Positions 27,608-36,790 of a DNA stretch of 64,000 nt are shown in pieces. Source of the DNA: Cytobacillus pseudoceanisediminis (lineage in GTDB: Bacteria > Bacillota > Bacilli > Bacillales > Cytobacillaceae); contig NZ_CP097349.1 in the NCBI RefSeq assembly GCF_023516215.1, positions 1,488,001-1,552,000 on the forward strand. The letters run 5' to 3'. The notes beneath the pieces were generated by a model. The model was not told where the DNA came from, did not search any database, and worked only from the letters and a program-made list of their open reading frames with translations. Within the stretch, counting starts at the first letter, position 1. Each line of letters opens with the position of its first letter. Position numbers and translations under genes: made by a program.

Positions 27608-27893
27608 ACTTTTTGGCATTTATTAAGCTTATTCAAAAAAAGCGGAGACCATTTAGGAGGCTCCTATATAAATAAATCTACATCAATGCATAGGTTAAGA
27701 ACAGTAGGAGCAAAAATAATATGGGAGGCATTCATCAACACCTCATTTATTGAGTAATTCCAGCCTTTACATTTAGATTGGGAATAATAATCCCTATATT
27801 GAAAAAATGATTCTGCCCAAGTGCTTTGTTTTTGATGGGAGGATTGTTTATTTATATAATGGCTATATTGTGCAAGAAAGAAGGGAGATTATT

Positions 27894-28643
27894 ATGTCAC
27901 AATCAAATATTGCTCCACAGATCAAATTAATCGCTCTTGATATGGATGGAACCTTGTTGAATTCCAGAGGGGAAATTCCTGATGAAAACCGTAAGGCCAT
28001 ACGAGAGGCAAAGGAAAAAGGAATTGAAGTTATTTTGAGCACTGGAAGATCCAGGCTTACGGCAGGCGACCATTCCGATTCTTTGGAATTGAACTCCTAC
28101 TTGATCACAGTCAACGGCAGTGAAATATTTGGCCCTGATGGTGAATCAATCTCAAGGACTCCAGTTGATTCAAAAATAATGGAGTGGATGTGGAACCTAT
28201 CCCAGTCACATAAGACTAATTTCTGGGCAACAAGCTGCGAACGGGTTTGGACGAATGAAATGCCTGAAAATATTCATGACCATGAATGGCTTAAATTTGG
28301 ATTTGATATATCAGATGATGAAATCAGGGAACTCATTCATAAAGAGCTTCAAACAAAAGGGGATCTGGAGATTACAAATTCCAGTTTAACTAATATTGAG
28401 GTAAATGCTCTTGGAATCAATAAAGCTAAAGGTATCCAGAAGGTAACAGAGCTTCTTGGCATTTCGATGGAAAATGTAATGGCGATGGGTGACAGCTTAA
28501 ATGATATTGCCATGATCGAGGAATCAGGCTGGGGTGTAGCAATGGGAAATGCGCAGGATATTGTGAAAGAAACAGCGAATGCTATTACGGGAACTAATGA
28601 TGAAGCTGGTGTTGCACAGGCAATCCGAAAGTGGGCTCTTTAA
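27894..28643 (+). CDS. Cof-type HAD-IIB phosphatase
   Basis: The 249-residue protein starts at ATG 27894 (AAGGGAG upstream). HAD motifs: motif I ALDMDGTLLNS, motif II STGRS, motif III Lys in INKAKGIQKV, motif IV AMGDSLNDIAMIEESGWGVAMGNA. The C2 cap is somewhat shorter than in the usual ~280-residue relatives. Such enzymes dephosphorylate sugar phosphates, flavin or pyridoxal intermediates; the substrate cannot be read from sequence. Confidence 0.88.
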   Translation: MSQSNIAPQIKLIALDMDGTLLNSRGEIPDENRKAIREAKEKGIEVILSTGRSRLTAGDHSDSLELNSYLITVNGSEIFGPDGESISRTPVDSKIMEWMWNLSQSHKTNFWATSCERVWTNEMPENIHDHEWLKFGFDISDDEIRELIHKELQTKGDLEITNSSLTNIEVNALGINKAKGIQKVTELLGISMENVMAMGDSLNDIAMIEESGWGVAMGNAQDIVKETANAITGTNDEAGVAQAIRKWAL

Positions 28644-28647
28644 AGAA

Positions 28648-28676
28648 TAAAAACCGGCAATCATGCCGGTTTTTGG
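28648..28676. terminator. Bidirectional terminator
   Basis: Stem AAAAACCGGCA / TGCCGGTTTTT between the convergent HAD and OsmC genes. Confidence 0.85.
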
Positions 28677-29138
28677 TTATTTCGAAGGATTTTTGGCAGT
28701 TAGAATCGTTTCTTCTAATTCTACCTCTACATTACCTTTAATCGCCCTGGAAATCATACAGGATGCTTCAGCTTTTTGCGCCAGCTTGCGCGCAAGTGAA
28801 TGATCCTTTTCAGTCGCATCCGCCTGTAACAAAATAACAGGGCGATGAATAATTTTCTTGTATGTAATCACACCTTTAGTTACATCTACAATACCGGTTG
28901 ATTCCATCGTAAGGTTTTCTTTCTCGAGTTTACTTCGTTCCATCATAGCTGCCAGGGTAATAATATAACAAGTTGCCGCTGCCCCCAGCAGCATTTCATC
29001 CGGATTTGTTCCGATTCCGGGTCCTTCCATTTCTGGCGGAATGGAAACCTTTGTTTTAAGCCCGCCTGTTTCAATTTCTCCAACATCATTCCGAAGTCCT
29101 GGCCAATATGCTTTTAATTGGAATTGGTGTTCAGCCAT
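28677..29138 (-). CDS. OsmC family thiol peroxidase-like protein
   Basis: The 153-residue protein belongs to the SACOL1771-type OsmC group. The family's active-site Cys is in AAATCYIITLAAMMER and the second in KAEASCMISRAIKGN. Such proteins reduce organic hydroperoxides using dihydrolipoyl or low-molecular-weight thiols. It is monogenic, on the strand opposite to its neighbours. Confidence 0.87.
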   Translation of the reverse strand: MAEHQFQLKAYWPGLRNDVGEIETGGLKTKVSIPPEMEGPGIGTNPDEMLLGAAATCYIITLAAMMERSKLEKENLTMESTGIVDVTKGVITYKKIIHRPVILLQADATEKDHSLARKLAQKAEASCMISRAIKGNVEVELEETILTAKNPSK

Positions 29139-29262
29139 TCTTTAATTCCTCCAAGTTATGTATTTCTATTTACACCTTAAAGAGGAACAGGCAGAATTGC
29201 AAGACTTTACAGATTTAACGTTTCAGGCTAAGATGAAAACAGCCAACTTAATAGTTTTACTG

Positions 29263-29352
29263 CTAGGGGTGCCCGATGCGCGGGCTGAGAAAGAAACCGG
29301 ACTGTTTTTTACCCTTCGGACCTGATCTGGATCATACCAGCGTAGGAAAGTA
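29263..29352 (+). promoter_or_regulatory. TPP riboswitch (THI element) of the thi operon
   Basis: The aptamer shows the conserved blocks AGGGGTGCCC, GGGCTGAGAAAG, ACCCTTCGGACCTGATCTGG and CAGCGTAGGAAAG in order. It binds thiamine pyrophosphate and here controls the SDR-thiM-thiD-thiE unit through the terminator that follows. Confidence 0.95.
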
Positions 29353-29390
29353 GTAATTGCGGGGAACGACTAATTCTCTTAGATTATTCA

Positions 29391-29421
29391 GCCAGGTCCA
29401 ATTGCGGATCTGGTTTTTATT
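29391..29421 (+). terminator. Riboswitch-controlled terminator
   Basis: Stem CCAGGTCC / GGATCTGG with an AATTGC loop and TTTTTATTTT tail, between the THI aptamer and the first gene; this indicates transcriptional control. Confidence 0.85.
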
Positions 29422-29468
29422 TTGTTCTCTAAAACAGATGAATTGGCTATCAATAAGGAGGATTTTCT

Positions 29469-30230
29469 ATGAATCTTAACGATCAGATTGTCATTATTAC
29501 AGGCAGCAGCAGAGGGCTGGGCAAAGAAACCGCAAAAGCATTCGCGAGAGAAGGAGCGAAAGTTGTCATTAACTATTTCCATAGCGAGGAAAAAGCCCAT
29601 GCTCTGCAGAAGGAAATTGGCGAAAAAGCCATTGCCATTCGTGCTGATATTCGGGACAGTGTTCAAGTGAACTCCATGTTTCAAGAGACGAAGGAACACT
29701 TTGGAGCTCCCATTACAACTATAGTCAATAATGCACTGGTAAACTTTCAATTTGACCCTATTTCGAAAAAAGATGCAGAAACAATTAAATGGGACGATTA
29801 CAAAAGCCAGCTGGAAGGTGCAATTCTGGGAGCATTGAACACAGTTCAGGCAGGTCTTGAAGATATGAAAAAACTGGAGTTTGGCAGGGTAATCTCGGTC
29901 GGCACCAATCTATTCCAGCATCCAGTTGTACCCTATCATGACTATACGACCAGCAAAGCTGCTTTATTAGGCTTCACCAGAAATATGGCGAATGAGCTGG
30001 GCCAATATGGAATTACGGCAAATATGGTATCGGGAGGTTTGTTAAAAACGACAGATGCCAGTGCTTCGACCTCTAAGGAAGTCTTTAAAATTATCGAAAA
30101 CTCGACTGCATTAAGAAAAGTCACAGATCCTCAAGAAGTGGCTGATGCGATAGTCTTCTTCGCTTCTCCATGGGCAAGGGCAGTTACTGGACAAAATCTG
30201 GTTGTAGATGGCGGATTAGTTATGAATTAA
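29469..30230 (+). CDS. SDR family oxidoreductase in the thiamine operon
   Basis: The 253-residue Rossmann enzyme has cofactor site TGSSRGLGKETA (residues ~12-23), Tyr-x-x-x-Lys catalytic motif in YHDYTTSKAAL, and C-terminal TGQNLVVDGG, like FabG/3-oxoacyl-ACP reductases. It has an ideal AAGGAGG site and is first in the TPP-regulated unit, 13 bases before thiM. The catalytic Ser region reads VISVGTNLF, where the usual Ser is Thr/Gly-like, and the NNAG motif reads NNALV, so it departs from standard SDRs at two positions. A role in thiamine salvage is inferred only from context. Confidence 0.85.
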   Translation: MNLNDQIVIITGSSRGLGKETAKAFAREGAKVVINYFHSEEKAHALQKEIGEKAIAIRADIRDSVQVNSMFQETKEHFGAPITTIVNNALVNFQFDPISKKDAETIKWDDYKSQLEGAILGALNTVQAGLEDMKKLEFGRVISVGTNLFQHPVVPYHDYTTSKAALLGFTRNMANELGQYGITANMVSGGLLKTTDASASTSKEVFKIIENSTALRKVTDPQEVADAIVFFASPWARAVTGQNLVVDGGLVMN

Positions 30231-30243
30231 AGGAGGATATTAG

Positions 30244-31071
30244 ATGAACATTCAGGAGTTTAGCAGTCTATTGGAAAAAGTAAGAGTGTCAAACCCTCTT
30301 GTACATAACATTACAAATGTGGTGGTAACAAACTTTACTGCAAATGGCCTGCTGGCAATTGGGGCATCACCAGTAATGGCATATGCACATGAAGAGGCAG
30401 CTGAAATGGCTAAAATAGCTGGTGCATTGGTTCTCAATATGGGAACACTGACAGAAAAAGAAGTAAAAAGTATGCTCATAGCGGGTAAATCAGCAAATCA
30501 GCATGGGGTTCCAGTCATTTTCGACCCGGTTGGTGTCGGCGCCACGGCTTATCGCACAGATACAGCTAAAAGAATATTAGAAGAGTTAGATATTACCATC
30601 ATAAGAGGGAATGCTGCAGAAATTGCCAACGCGGCAGGACAGAAATGGAGTATAAAGGGCGTAGATGCAATTGAAGCAGCAGGTAACACTTCAGAGCTTG
30701 CTAAGTCGGCAGCAAAAGAACTTGGTGCAGTAACCGTTATTACAGGAAAACAGGATATCGTTTCAGATGGAAAATCCACTTTTGCCATTAACAATGGCCA
30801 TCCTCTTCTAACGAAAGTAACGGGTGCCGGATGTCTTCTTACTTCAATAATAGGAGCTTTCGCTGCTATTGAAAAGGATCCTGTAAAAGCGGCAGTAACT
30901 TCATTGGTCGTTTATGGCTCTGCAGCCGAAATCGCAGCAGAAAAATCGGATGGCAAAGGACCAGGCACTTTCCAAATAGAGTTTTTGAATAGCTTATATA
31001 ACATTTCAGCTGCAGATGTTGAATCATATGGCTCTTTTGAAAAACGACCAGTTAGGAGGCAATATAAATGA
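30244..31071 (+). CDS. thiM: Hydroxyethylthiazole kinase ThiM
   Basis: The 275-residue enzyme phosphorylates 4-methyl-5-hydroxyethylthiazole for salvage into thiamine. Markers: [49 protein letters not shown] and the ATP/catalytic end [10 protein letters not shown] with the conserved Cys. AAAGGAGG lies before ATG 30244. It overlaps thiD by 4 bases, showing coupling. Confidence 0.96.
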   Translation: MNIQEFSSLLEKVRVSNPLVHNITNVVVTNFTANGLLAIGASPVMAYAHEEAAEMAKIAGALVLNMGTLTEKEVKSMLIAGKSANQHGVPVIFDPVGVGATAYRTDTAKRILEELDITIIRGNAAEIANAAGQKWSIKGVDAIEAAGNTSELAKSAAKELGAVTVITGKQDIVSDGKSTFAINNGHPLLTKVTGAGCLLTSIIGAFAAIEKDPVKAAVTSLVVYGSAAEIAAEKSDGKGPGTFQIEFLNSLYNISAADVESYGSFEKRPVRRQYK

Positions 31072-31892
31072 AAGTGAACAAAGCTTTAACCATAGCGGGT
31101 TCTGATAGCGGCGGCGGCGCGGGCATTCAAGCTGACTTAAAAACATTTCAGGAACTCGGTGTTTTCGGCATGTCTGCTTTAACTGCGGTAACGGCTCAAA
31201 ACACCAAGGGTGTTCAAGGAGTTTATCCAATGACAGCAGAGGCAGTTTCTGCTCAAATTCAGTCGATAGGAGAAGACCTCAGACCTGACGCTGTGAAGAC
31301 AGGAATGCTTTTTAGTGCAGATATAATCGAGAGTGTTTCCAATGAAATTGTGAGATACGGCTGGAAAAATGTCGTCATAGATCCAGTAATGATAGCAAAG
31401 GGAGGAGCAAGTCTTCTTCAGAATGAAGCGATATTAGCGATGAAAAAGCATCTTATCCCTCTCTCTCTGGTGATTACCCCGAATATTCCAGAAGCAGAGG
31501 TTTTAACGGACATAAGAATTCGTTCACTAGAGGATAAAAGAGAAGCAGCAAAAAAACTGCATCACCTTGGAGCGAAAAATGTCATCATAAAAGGCGGCCA
31601 TGATGAAGCAAAAGACATAGCAGCAGACCTTCTTTTTGACGGAGAAAGTTTTTCGGAATTTAAAAGCAGCAGAATACAAACAGCCAACACACATGGAACA
31701 GGCTGCACTTACTCGGCTGCCATCACCGCTGGCCTCGCTGACGGTCTTACCGTGCCAGAGGCTGTTGATCGGGCAAAAAAATTCATCCAGGCAGCAATTG
31801 AAAATGATTTAGGAATTGGCAGCGGTCATGGACCTACCAATCACTGGGCGTTCAATAAAAGGAAGAAGGAGGCTGAAGTATATGGCTGTTAA
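31068..31892 (+). CDS. thiD: Hydroxymethylpyrimidine (phosphate) kinase ThiD
   Basis: The 274-residue ribokinase-fold enzyme phosphorylates HMP and HMP-P. Markers: [42 protein letters not shown] and [13 protein letters not shown] with the catalytic Cys. It overlaps both neighbours in the operon (thiM by 4, thiE by 11 bases). Confidence 0.96.
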   Translation: MKVNKALTIAGSDSGGGAGIQADLKTFQELGVFGMSALTAVTAQNTKGVQGVYPMTAEAVSAQIQSIGEDLRPDAVKTGMLFSADIIESVSNEIVRYGWKNVVIDPVMIAKGGASLLQNEAILAMKKHLIPLSLVITPNIPEAEVLTDIRIRSLEDKREAAKKLHHLGAKNVIIKGGHDEAKDIAADLLFDGESFSEFKSSRIQTANTHGTGCTYSAAITAGLADGLTVPEAVDRAKKFIQAAIENDLGIGSGHGPTNHWAFNKRKKEAEVYGC

Positions 31893-32550
31893 TCCGCAGG
31901 CAATGAGAAGCTTATTAAAAGTATACTTCATAATGGGCAGCACAAATTGCTGCCAGAATCCTGAAAATGTCCTTCAAGCAGCCATCAAGGGAGGCATTAC
32001 GTTATTTCAATTCCGTGAAAAAGGAGCAGGATGCCTTCATGGTAAAGAAAAGGAATCGCTCGCAAAAAAGCTTCAAGCAATCTGCAAACAGAGCAATATC
32101 CCTTTTATTGTCAATGATGATATTGAATTGGCAGTTAAAATAAATGCAGATGGTGTCCATATAGGCCAGGACGATGAAGCAGCCGATGTGGTCCGCAGGA
32201 AAATTGGCAGCAAAATCCTGGGAGTCTCAGTGCACAGCATGCAGGAAGCGGAAACAGCGATCCGTCAAGGCGCAGATTACATTGGCATAGGGCCTATTTA
32301 TCCGACATCCACAAAGGCAGATGCCAAAGCAGTACAGGGACTTACTTTTTTGACAGAATTAAGATCTGCCGACATCCAAATTCCTGTTGTAGGAATAGGC
32401 GGAATTACTTCTGAAAATGCATCTCCCCTAATTGAGGCAGGAGCAGACGGTGTTTCTGTCATTTCTGCAATCAGCCAGGCGGATTCACCAGAAAAAGCAG
32501 CCGCCAAGTTATATGATTCAGTAAATAGAATAATGAGAAATGCCCATTGA
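31882..32550 (+). CDS. thiE: Thiamine-phosphate synthase ThiE
   Basis: Joins HMP-PP and thiazole phosphate to thiamine phosphate. ATG 31882 is chosen for its GAAGGAGG site; the frame also extends 22 codons further upstream inside thiD. TIM-barrel markers: [60 protein letters not shown] and [11 protein letters not shown]. Last gene of the unit, followed by a terminator. Confidence 0.96.
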   Translation: MAVNPQAMRSLLKVYFIMGSTNCCQNPENVLQAAIKGGITLFQFREKGAGCLHGKEKESLAKKLQAICKQSNIPFIVNDDIELAVKINADGVHIGQDDEAADVVRRKIGSKILGVSVHSMQEAETAIRQGADYIGIGPIYPTSTKADAKAVQGLTFLTELRSADIQIPVVGIGGITSENASPLIEAGADGVSVISAISQADSPEKAAAKLYDSVNRIMRNAH

Positions 32551-32567
32551 TTTGGGCATTTTTTATT
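32537..32567 (+). terminator. Terminator of the thi operon
   Basis: Stem AAATGCCCA / TGGGCATTT with T-rich tail, overlapping the thiE stop. Confidence 0.88.
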
Positions 32568-32651
32568 GTATGCATGTTTGAAATTCTAAGGTTTATCCCA
32601 ATCTATTGAGGATAGCTCACTAACAAACAATAGAAACAGAGGGATGAACAA

Positions 32652-32966
32652 TTGAAAAAGTGGATGGAATCAGGCCTCTATGTTCAAGTGGCAGCTTTCA
32701 TGCTGGTCGTCTATTATGGCTTCATTTCAGGTCTTGTGGCTGAGGAAACTCATATCGCAGAATTCGAAGGTAGAATAGAGGAAAAATATCGGCAGACCTC
32801 GGTTGATAATTACTTGAGCAACTTCAGCACGCATGAAGAATATTGGATTCGGCTGGATAATGGCAAAGCCTTTGAGCTGACGGCATCATTATATGAAAGT
32901 ATTAAGCGGGGTGAAAAGGTCAAATTAGTGCAAATGAATGCCGGTACCATGATATTCAGGCAATAG
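32652..32966 (+). CDS. Small protein with one N-terminal membrane segment
   Basis: A TTG start at 32652 behind AGAGGGATG gives 104 residues: one hydrophobic segment (VQVAAFMLVVYYGFISGLV), then a charged domain of ~75 residues with short beta-prone stretches (YWIRLDNGKAFELTASLYE; EKVKLVQMNAG). It looks like a small exported or membrane-tethered protein. Not recognised. Confidence 0.6.
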   Translation: MKKWMESGLYVQVAAFMLVVYYGFISGLVAEETHIAEFEGRIEEKYRQTSVDNYLSNFSTHEEYWIRLDNGKAFELTASLYESIKRGEKVKLVQMNAGTMIFRQ

Positions 32967-33112
32967 AGCACCGCTAATTAAAGTATGCTGCATTTGCCAG
33001 TAATTTTTGTTGTTTGCCATTCCCGTTACAGTACTTTAACTGTGCAAGTATTGAATATCCGTGGTAATGTTGTATTCAGACAGATTTTTTAACATAAGGA
33101 GATATAATAGCA

Positions 33113-33868
33113 ATGAAACTCGTTTCATGGAATGTGAATGGCATAAGGGCATGTGTGAAAAAAGGATTCATGGATTACTTCAAAGAAGTGGATGCAGACA
33201 TATTTTGCATTCAGGAATCCAAACTGCAGGAAGGACAGATCGAGCTCATACTGGAAGGCTATCACCAATACTGGAATTATGCGATAAAAAAAGGATATTC
33301 CGGTACAGCTGTATTTACAAAAAAAGAGCCGCTCTCTGTTCGCTATGGATTGGGCGATGACGAAACAGAACCTGAAGGCAGGATTCTCACGCTTGAGTAT
33401 GAAGGCTTTTATCTTGTTAATGTCTATACTCCGAATTCACAGCGTGACCTGGCCCGGCTTCCATACCGTCTTGAGTGGGAAGAGCGGATCCGGGAGTATT
33501 TACTCGGCCTGGATCAGATTAAGCCTGTGATCATGTGCGGGGACTTAAACGTGGCTCATTTCGAAATAGATTTAAAAAATGCTAAATCCAACAGGGGCAA
33601 CTCAGGCTTTACTGATGAAGAACGTGGAAAAATGACCAGACTGCTTGGATCCGGGTTTGTTGATGCATTCCGCTATAAATATCCCGAAGCGGAAGGAGCA
33701 TATACCTGGTGGTCCTACATGGCCAAGGTAAGAGAGCGGAATATCGGCTGGCGGATTGATTATTTTATTGTGTCCGAAAAGCTAAAAGAAAGAATACTAG
33801 ATTCACAGATCCACTGCGACATTATGGGCAGCGATCATTGCCCGGTAGCTCTTGAATTGGAAATATAA
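33113..33868 (+). CDS. exoA: Exodeoxyribonuclease III (ExoA/Xth AP endonuclease)
   Basis: The 251-residue EEP-fold nuclease cuts at abasic sites and degrades 3' ends in base-excision repair. Markers: SWNVNGIRA, FCIQESKLQ with the metal Glu, GYSGTAVFTKKEP, MCGDLNVAH, WRIDYFIVS and MGSDHCPVALELE with the catalytic Asp-His. AAGGAG precedes ATG 33113. Confidence 0.95.
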   Translation: MKLVSWNVNGIRACVKKGFMDYFKEVDADIFCIQESKLQEGQIELILEGYHQYWNYAIKKGYSGTAVFTKKEPLSVRYGLGDDETEPEGRILTLEYEGFYLVNVYTPNSQRDLARLPYRLEWEERIREYLLGLDQIKPVIMCGDLNVAHFEIDLKNAKSNRGNSGFTDEERGKMTRLLGSGFVDAFRYKYPEAEGAYTWWSYMAKVRERNIGWRIDYFIVSEKLKERILDSQIHCDIMGSDHCPVALELEI

Positions 33869-33871
33869 AGC

Positions 33872-33904
33872 GAAACCCCTGCCAGTTGCAGGGGTATTGT
33901 TTTA
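33872..33904 (+). terminator. Terminator after exoA
   Basis: Stem ACCCCTGC / GCAGGGGT followed by a T-rich tail. Confidence 0.8.
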
Positions 33905-33953
33905 GTAAAAAAGGCAATAATTGAATTAACGTTAATCATAAAGGATGGGGTAA

Positions 33954-34232
33954 ATGAACAAAACAGAGATGCTGAAGCTTTTTGTTCTTATTGAAAGAAT
34001 ATATCCGCCTTTTCGGATCAAAAACGAAATCGTTAATTATTATTTTAATTATTGCCAGCAATTCGACTATGAGATGGCTCTGAGCTGCATAATAGGTCAT
34101 ATAAGAAAAAGCCCCTATCCGCCATCACTCAGTCATATTGCATCGAGATGCTCATTGCATTCTTTATCAGCTGAAATATCAGACAGCCGGAATTGGGAAA
34201 AAGAATATGTCCTTGCTAATCATGTGTCTTGA
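33954..34232 (+). CDS. G39P-like replicative helicase loader/inhibitor-type protein
   Basis: The 92-residue protein resembles the phage SPP1 G39P fold family at the level of pattern: KLFVLIERIYPPFRI, then FDYEMALSCIIGHIRKSPYPPSLSHIA, where a helical bundle ends in 'PPSLSHIA'-type proline motif. G39P loads or inhibits DnaB-type helicases in phages. Here it stands alone between exoA and the guanidine riboswitch with no phage genes, and its C-terminus is short. AAAGGATG before ATG 33954. Confidence 0.5.
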   Translation: MNKTEMLKLFVLIERIYPPFRIKNEIVNYYFNYCQQFDYEMALSCIIGHIRKSPYPPSLSHIASRCSLHSLSAEISDSRNWEKEYVLANHVS

Positions 34233-34277
34233 TATCTATTTCCATTCATTATTATGGAAAAGGGGCTTTTATTTTGT

Positions 34278-34283
34278 TATAAT
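34278..34283 (+). promoter_or_regulatory. -10 element (TATAAT) of the guanidine regulon unit
   Basis: A perfect TATAAT about 18-25 bases before the riboswitch aptamer. The -35 region is inside a T-rich stretch and not distinctive. Confidence 0.5.
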
Positions 34284-34300
34284 GCCAGTAAATCTAATAA

Positions 34301-34397
34301 AAAGGTTTTCTAGGGTTCCGCAGCAGCTGCTGGCCTGGTCCGAGAGAAAACTCATAGCTATAAAAGCTATGCCACGGAAGGATAAAAGCCTGGGAGA
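34301..34397 (+). promoter_or_regulatory. Guanidine-I (ykkC) riboswitch
   Basis: The hallmark blocks are all present: CTAGGGTTCCGC, CTGGTCCGAGAGAAAAC, and GCCACGGAAGGATAAAAGCC-TGGGAGA. The aptamer binds guanidinium and relieves termination. It controls the two SMR exporter genes downstream. Confidence 0.95.
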
Positions 34398-34434
34398 TAC
34401 TGTTCATCAGATATCTTCCGGGCTTTTTCTTTTT
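34386..34434 (+). terminator. Riboswitch-controlled terminator
   Basis: A long stem, AGCCTGGGAGATA / TATCTTCCGGGCT, with T5 and further T-rich sequence; the 5' arm overlaps the aptamer's last conserved block, so ligand binding and termination compete. Confidence 0.85.
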
Positions 34435-34469
34435 CCGGGAATAATATTCGTAAAAAAGGGGCTGATTTC

Positions 34470-34802
34470 ATGCAGTGGCTGAAGGTATTTATAGCCGCAT
34501 TTTTTGAAGTGTTTTGGGTGATTGGGTTAAAGCATGCGGATGATCCATTATCATGGGCAGGGACCATCCTATGCATAGCAGTCAGTTTTTATTTGATGAT
34601 AATGGCTGGCAAAGTCCTGCCTGTGGGAACGGTATATGCGGTCTTTGTGGGCTTGGGCACTGCTGGTACAGTTTTATCTGAAATTGTATTTTTCGGAGAG
34701 CCTTTGAAATTATCTAAAATAATTCTTGTTCTTATTTTGTTATTAGGTGTTTTAGGCTTAAAGCTGGTGACAAACGAAGATAAAGGAGCTGAAGCTTCAT
34801 GA
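34470..34802 (+). CDS. SMR family guanidinium exporter subunit 1 (YkkC/Gdx-like)
   Basis: 110 residues, four membrane helices. The essential Glu of SMR transporters is in [13 protein letters not shown] (residue 13) and [16 protein letters not shown] matches the Gdx/SugE substrate loop. Riboswitch context assigns guanidinium export, and pairing with a second SMR gene suggests a heterodimer as in YkkCD. Its stop overlaps the next start (ATGA). Confidence 0.9.
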   Translation: MQWLKVFIAAFFEVFWVIGLKHADDPLSWAGTILCIAVSFYLMIMAGKVLPVGTVYAVFVGLGTAGTVLSEIVFFGEPLKLSKIILVLILLLGVLGLKLVTNEDKGAEAS

Positions 34803-35112
34803 GCTGGGTGTTTCTTATTCTGGCTGGGCTTTTTGAAATGACAGGTGTCACCATGATTAACAGCTGGCACAAAAAAGGAATTGGCAATCATTTTTCCTGC
34901 TGATTGGCGGTTTTGGCGCCAGCTTCATATTTCTTGCGCTGGCCATGAAAGAACTGCCGATGGGGACAGCCTATGCGGTCTGGACTGGAATTGGTGCCGC
35001 TGGAGGAGCCATTCTTGGCATGATTCTGTACGGAGAGCCCAAAGATGTAAAACGGATATTTTTTATTGCAATGGTATTAAGTGCTGCAATCGGACTTAAA
35101 CTTGTATCTTAG
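34799..35112 (+). CDS. SMR family guanidinium exporter subunit 2 (YkkD-like, frameshifted)
   Basis: The N-terminal helix [20 protein letters not shown] carries the SMR Glu. The frame then breaks at the A6 run 34871-34876; one extra A gives [20 protein letters not shown] and the remaining helices ([31 protein letters not shown]). The corrected length of ~104 residues is normal for the family, so the break is probably a sequencing error. Partner of the gene it overlaps. Confidence 0.85.
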
Positions 35113-35151
35113 ATGTATAATGTAATTAAAATTGGTTTAGGCAGGTAGGAA

Positions 35152-36218
35152 ATGAAAAAAATACAATTGTTTTTACAGGGGCGGCTCTGCCGGCCATGTG
35201 ACTCCAAATATCGCCATAATAAATGAACTTTCCCAAGGAGAATGGGATATTCACTATATCGGCTCAATAAAGGGAATCGAAAAAGAATTGATTTCTGAAA
35301 TGAACATACCTTATTACGGAATTAACAGCGGAAAACTCCGCCGCTACATGGATAAAGAAAATATAAAAGATCTTTTTCGTGTATTAAAAGGGATTATCGA
35401 AGCACGAAAGCTGCTTAAAAAGCTGAAGCCAAAGCTTGTATTTTCAAAAGGCGGATTTGTATCGGTCCCTGTTATAATTGCGGCAAGCTCATTAAAAATA
35501 CCAATATATATTCATGAAAGTGACCTGACTCCAGGACTTGCAAACAAAATTTCTCAGCGGTTTGCAGACAGGATTTTTACTTCATTCGATGAAGCTGCGT
35601 CGCATTTTCCTGCAAGAAAGACTACGGCTATAGGATCTCCGATCAGAAGGGAAATCTTCTCCGGTGAAAAGGAGAGGGGAAGGGCGCTTCTAGGGTTCAC
35701 GGATGAAAGGCCAATCTTGACTGTAATGGGCGGCAGTCTGGGGGCTAAGAAAATGAATGAAACGATCCGGGAATCCCTTCAGGAGCTGACTTCTATATAC
35801 CAAATTGTTCATCTATGCGGCAAAGGTCAAAAGGATGAGAGTTTAATAAACATTAAAGGCTACAGACAATTTGAGTACATCAGCAACGAGCTTGCTGATA
35901 TCCTCGCTGCTACAGATACAGTCGTCACCAGAGGAGGATCCAATGCCATTTTTGAATTTCTTGCTTTGAAGCTTCCTATGCTCATCATCCCGCTAACCAA
36001 AAAACAAAGCAGGGGGACCAAATACAAAATGCAGAATCCTTCTTAAAAAAGGATTCTCCCTTACATTGGAAGAGGAGAAATTAACAAAAGAAAGCCTTCT
36101 TGAATCCCTGGATAAACTTGAAAAAAGACGAGGACAAATCATCAATAACATGCAAGCCTCGCCAATGAGCGATGCACTAACGGTTTTGATAAAGGAAATT
36201 AACAAACACCGCAGATAA
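35152..36218 (+). CDS. murG: MurG-type N-acetylglucosaminyltransferase (three frameshifts)
   Basis: Transfers GlcNAc to lipid I to make lipid II. The segment 35198-36046 encodes the core (HVTPNIAIINEL, SKGGFVSVPVIIAA, IHESDLTPGLANKI, TVMGGSLGAKKMN, TRGGSNAIFEFLALKLPMLIIPL). One extra base in A7 35155-35161 and one in G4 35178-35181 restore the glycine-rich loop TGGGSAGHVTPN from ATG 35152. One extra G in G5 36012-36016 restores RGDQIQNAESFLKKGF and the C-terminus to 36218. The restored length of about 356 residues is normal. It lies 39 bases after the guanidine exporters, outside the division cluster, so it is likely a second murG. Confidence 0.85.
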
Positions 36219-36249
36219 TTTTGAGTGCAGGCTTTTATATGATCTTGGC

Positions 36250-36790
36250 GACGAAAATTCAGTGGCTTATTACTGAATGGGCGACATAGAACCTTCATGA
36301 AGACGAAAATTCAGTGACGCACCTTAAAATGGTTCACATAGAGCGTTTATGAAGACGAAAATTCAGTGGCTCATTAAAAAATGGGCGACATAGAACCTTC
36401 ATGAAGACGAAAATTCAATGGCTTATCAAAAAATGGTCGACATGGACCATTCATAAAGACGAAAATTCAATGGCTCACCAACAAATGGGACCATAGAGCC
36501 TTTATGAAGACGAAAATTCAGTGGCTCACCAACAAATGGTCGCCATAGAGCTTTCATGAAGACGAAAATTTAATGCTTCACCAACAAATGGTCGCCATAG
36601 AGCCTTCATGAAGACGAAAATTCAGTGGTGCACCAACAATTGGGCGCATAGAGCGTTCATAAAGACGAAAATTCAATGGCTCACCTTAAAAAGGTCTCAA
36701 TGAAGTGTTCAAAAAAACAATATTTAGTCCCCACACATAAAAAGGTCGACATAGTACGTTTATGGCGACAAAAACTGGTGGGCTCACCAA
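36250..36790. repeat. 52-bp tandem repeat array B (about 9 good copies plus decayed ends)
   Basis: GACGAAAATT recurs at 36250, 36302, 36354, 36406, 36458, 36509, 36561, 36613 and 36664, steps of 52 bases with two of 51. A typical unit is the GACGAAAATTCAGTGG block, then a variable CACC/CATT stretch, then ATGG-CGACATAGA and TTCATGAA. Degenerate copies continue to about 36790. It fills the gene-free stretch 36219-36940 after murG. The period is not a multiple of three, no long frames persist, and there are no unique spacers. The unit sequence differs from array A while the period is the same. Confidence 0.9.

Noticed and set aside
8222..36790. CRISPR arrays
   Set aside because: Units are contiguous and near-identical with no unique spacers, and no cas genes are present.
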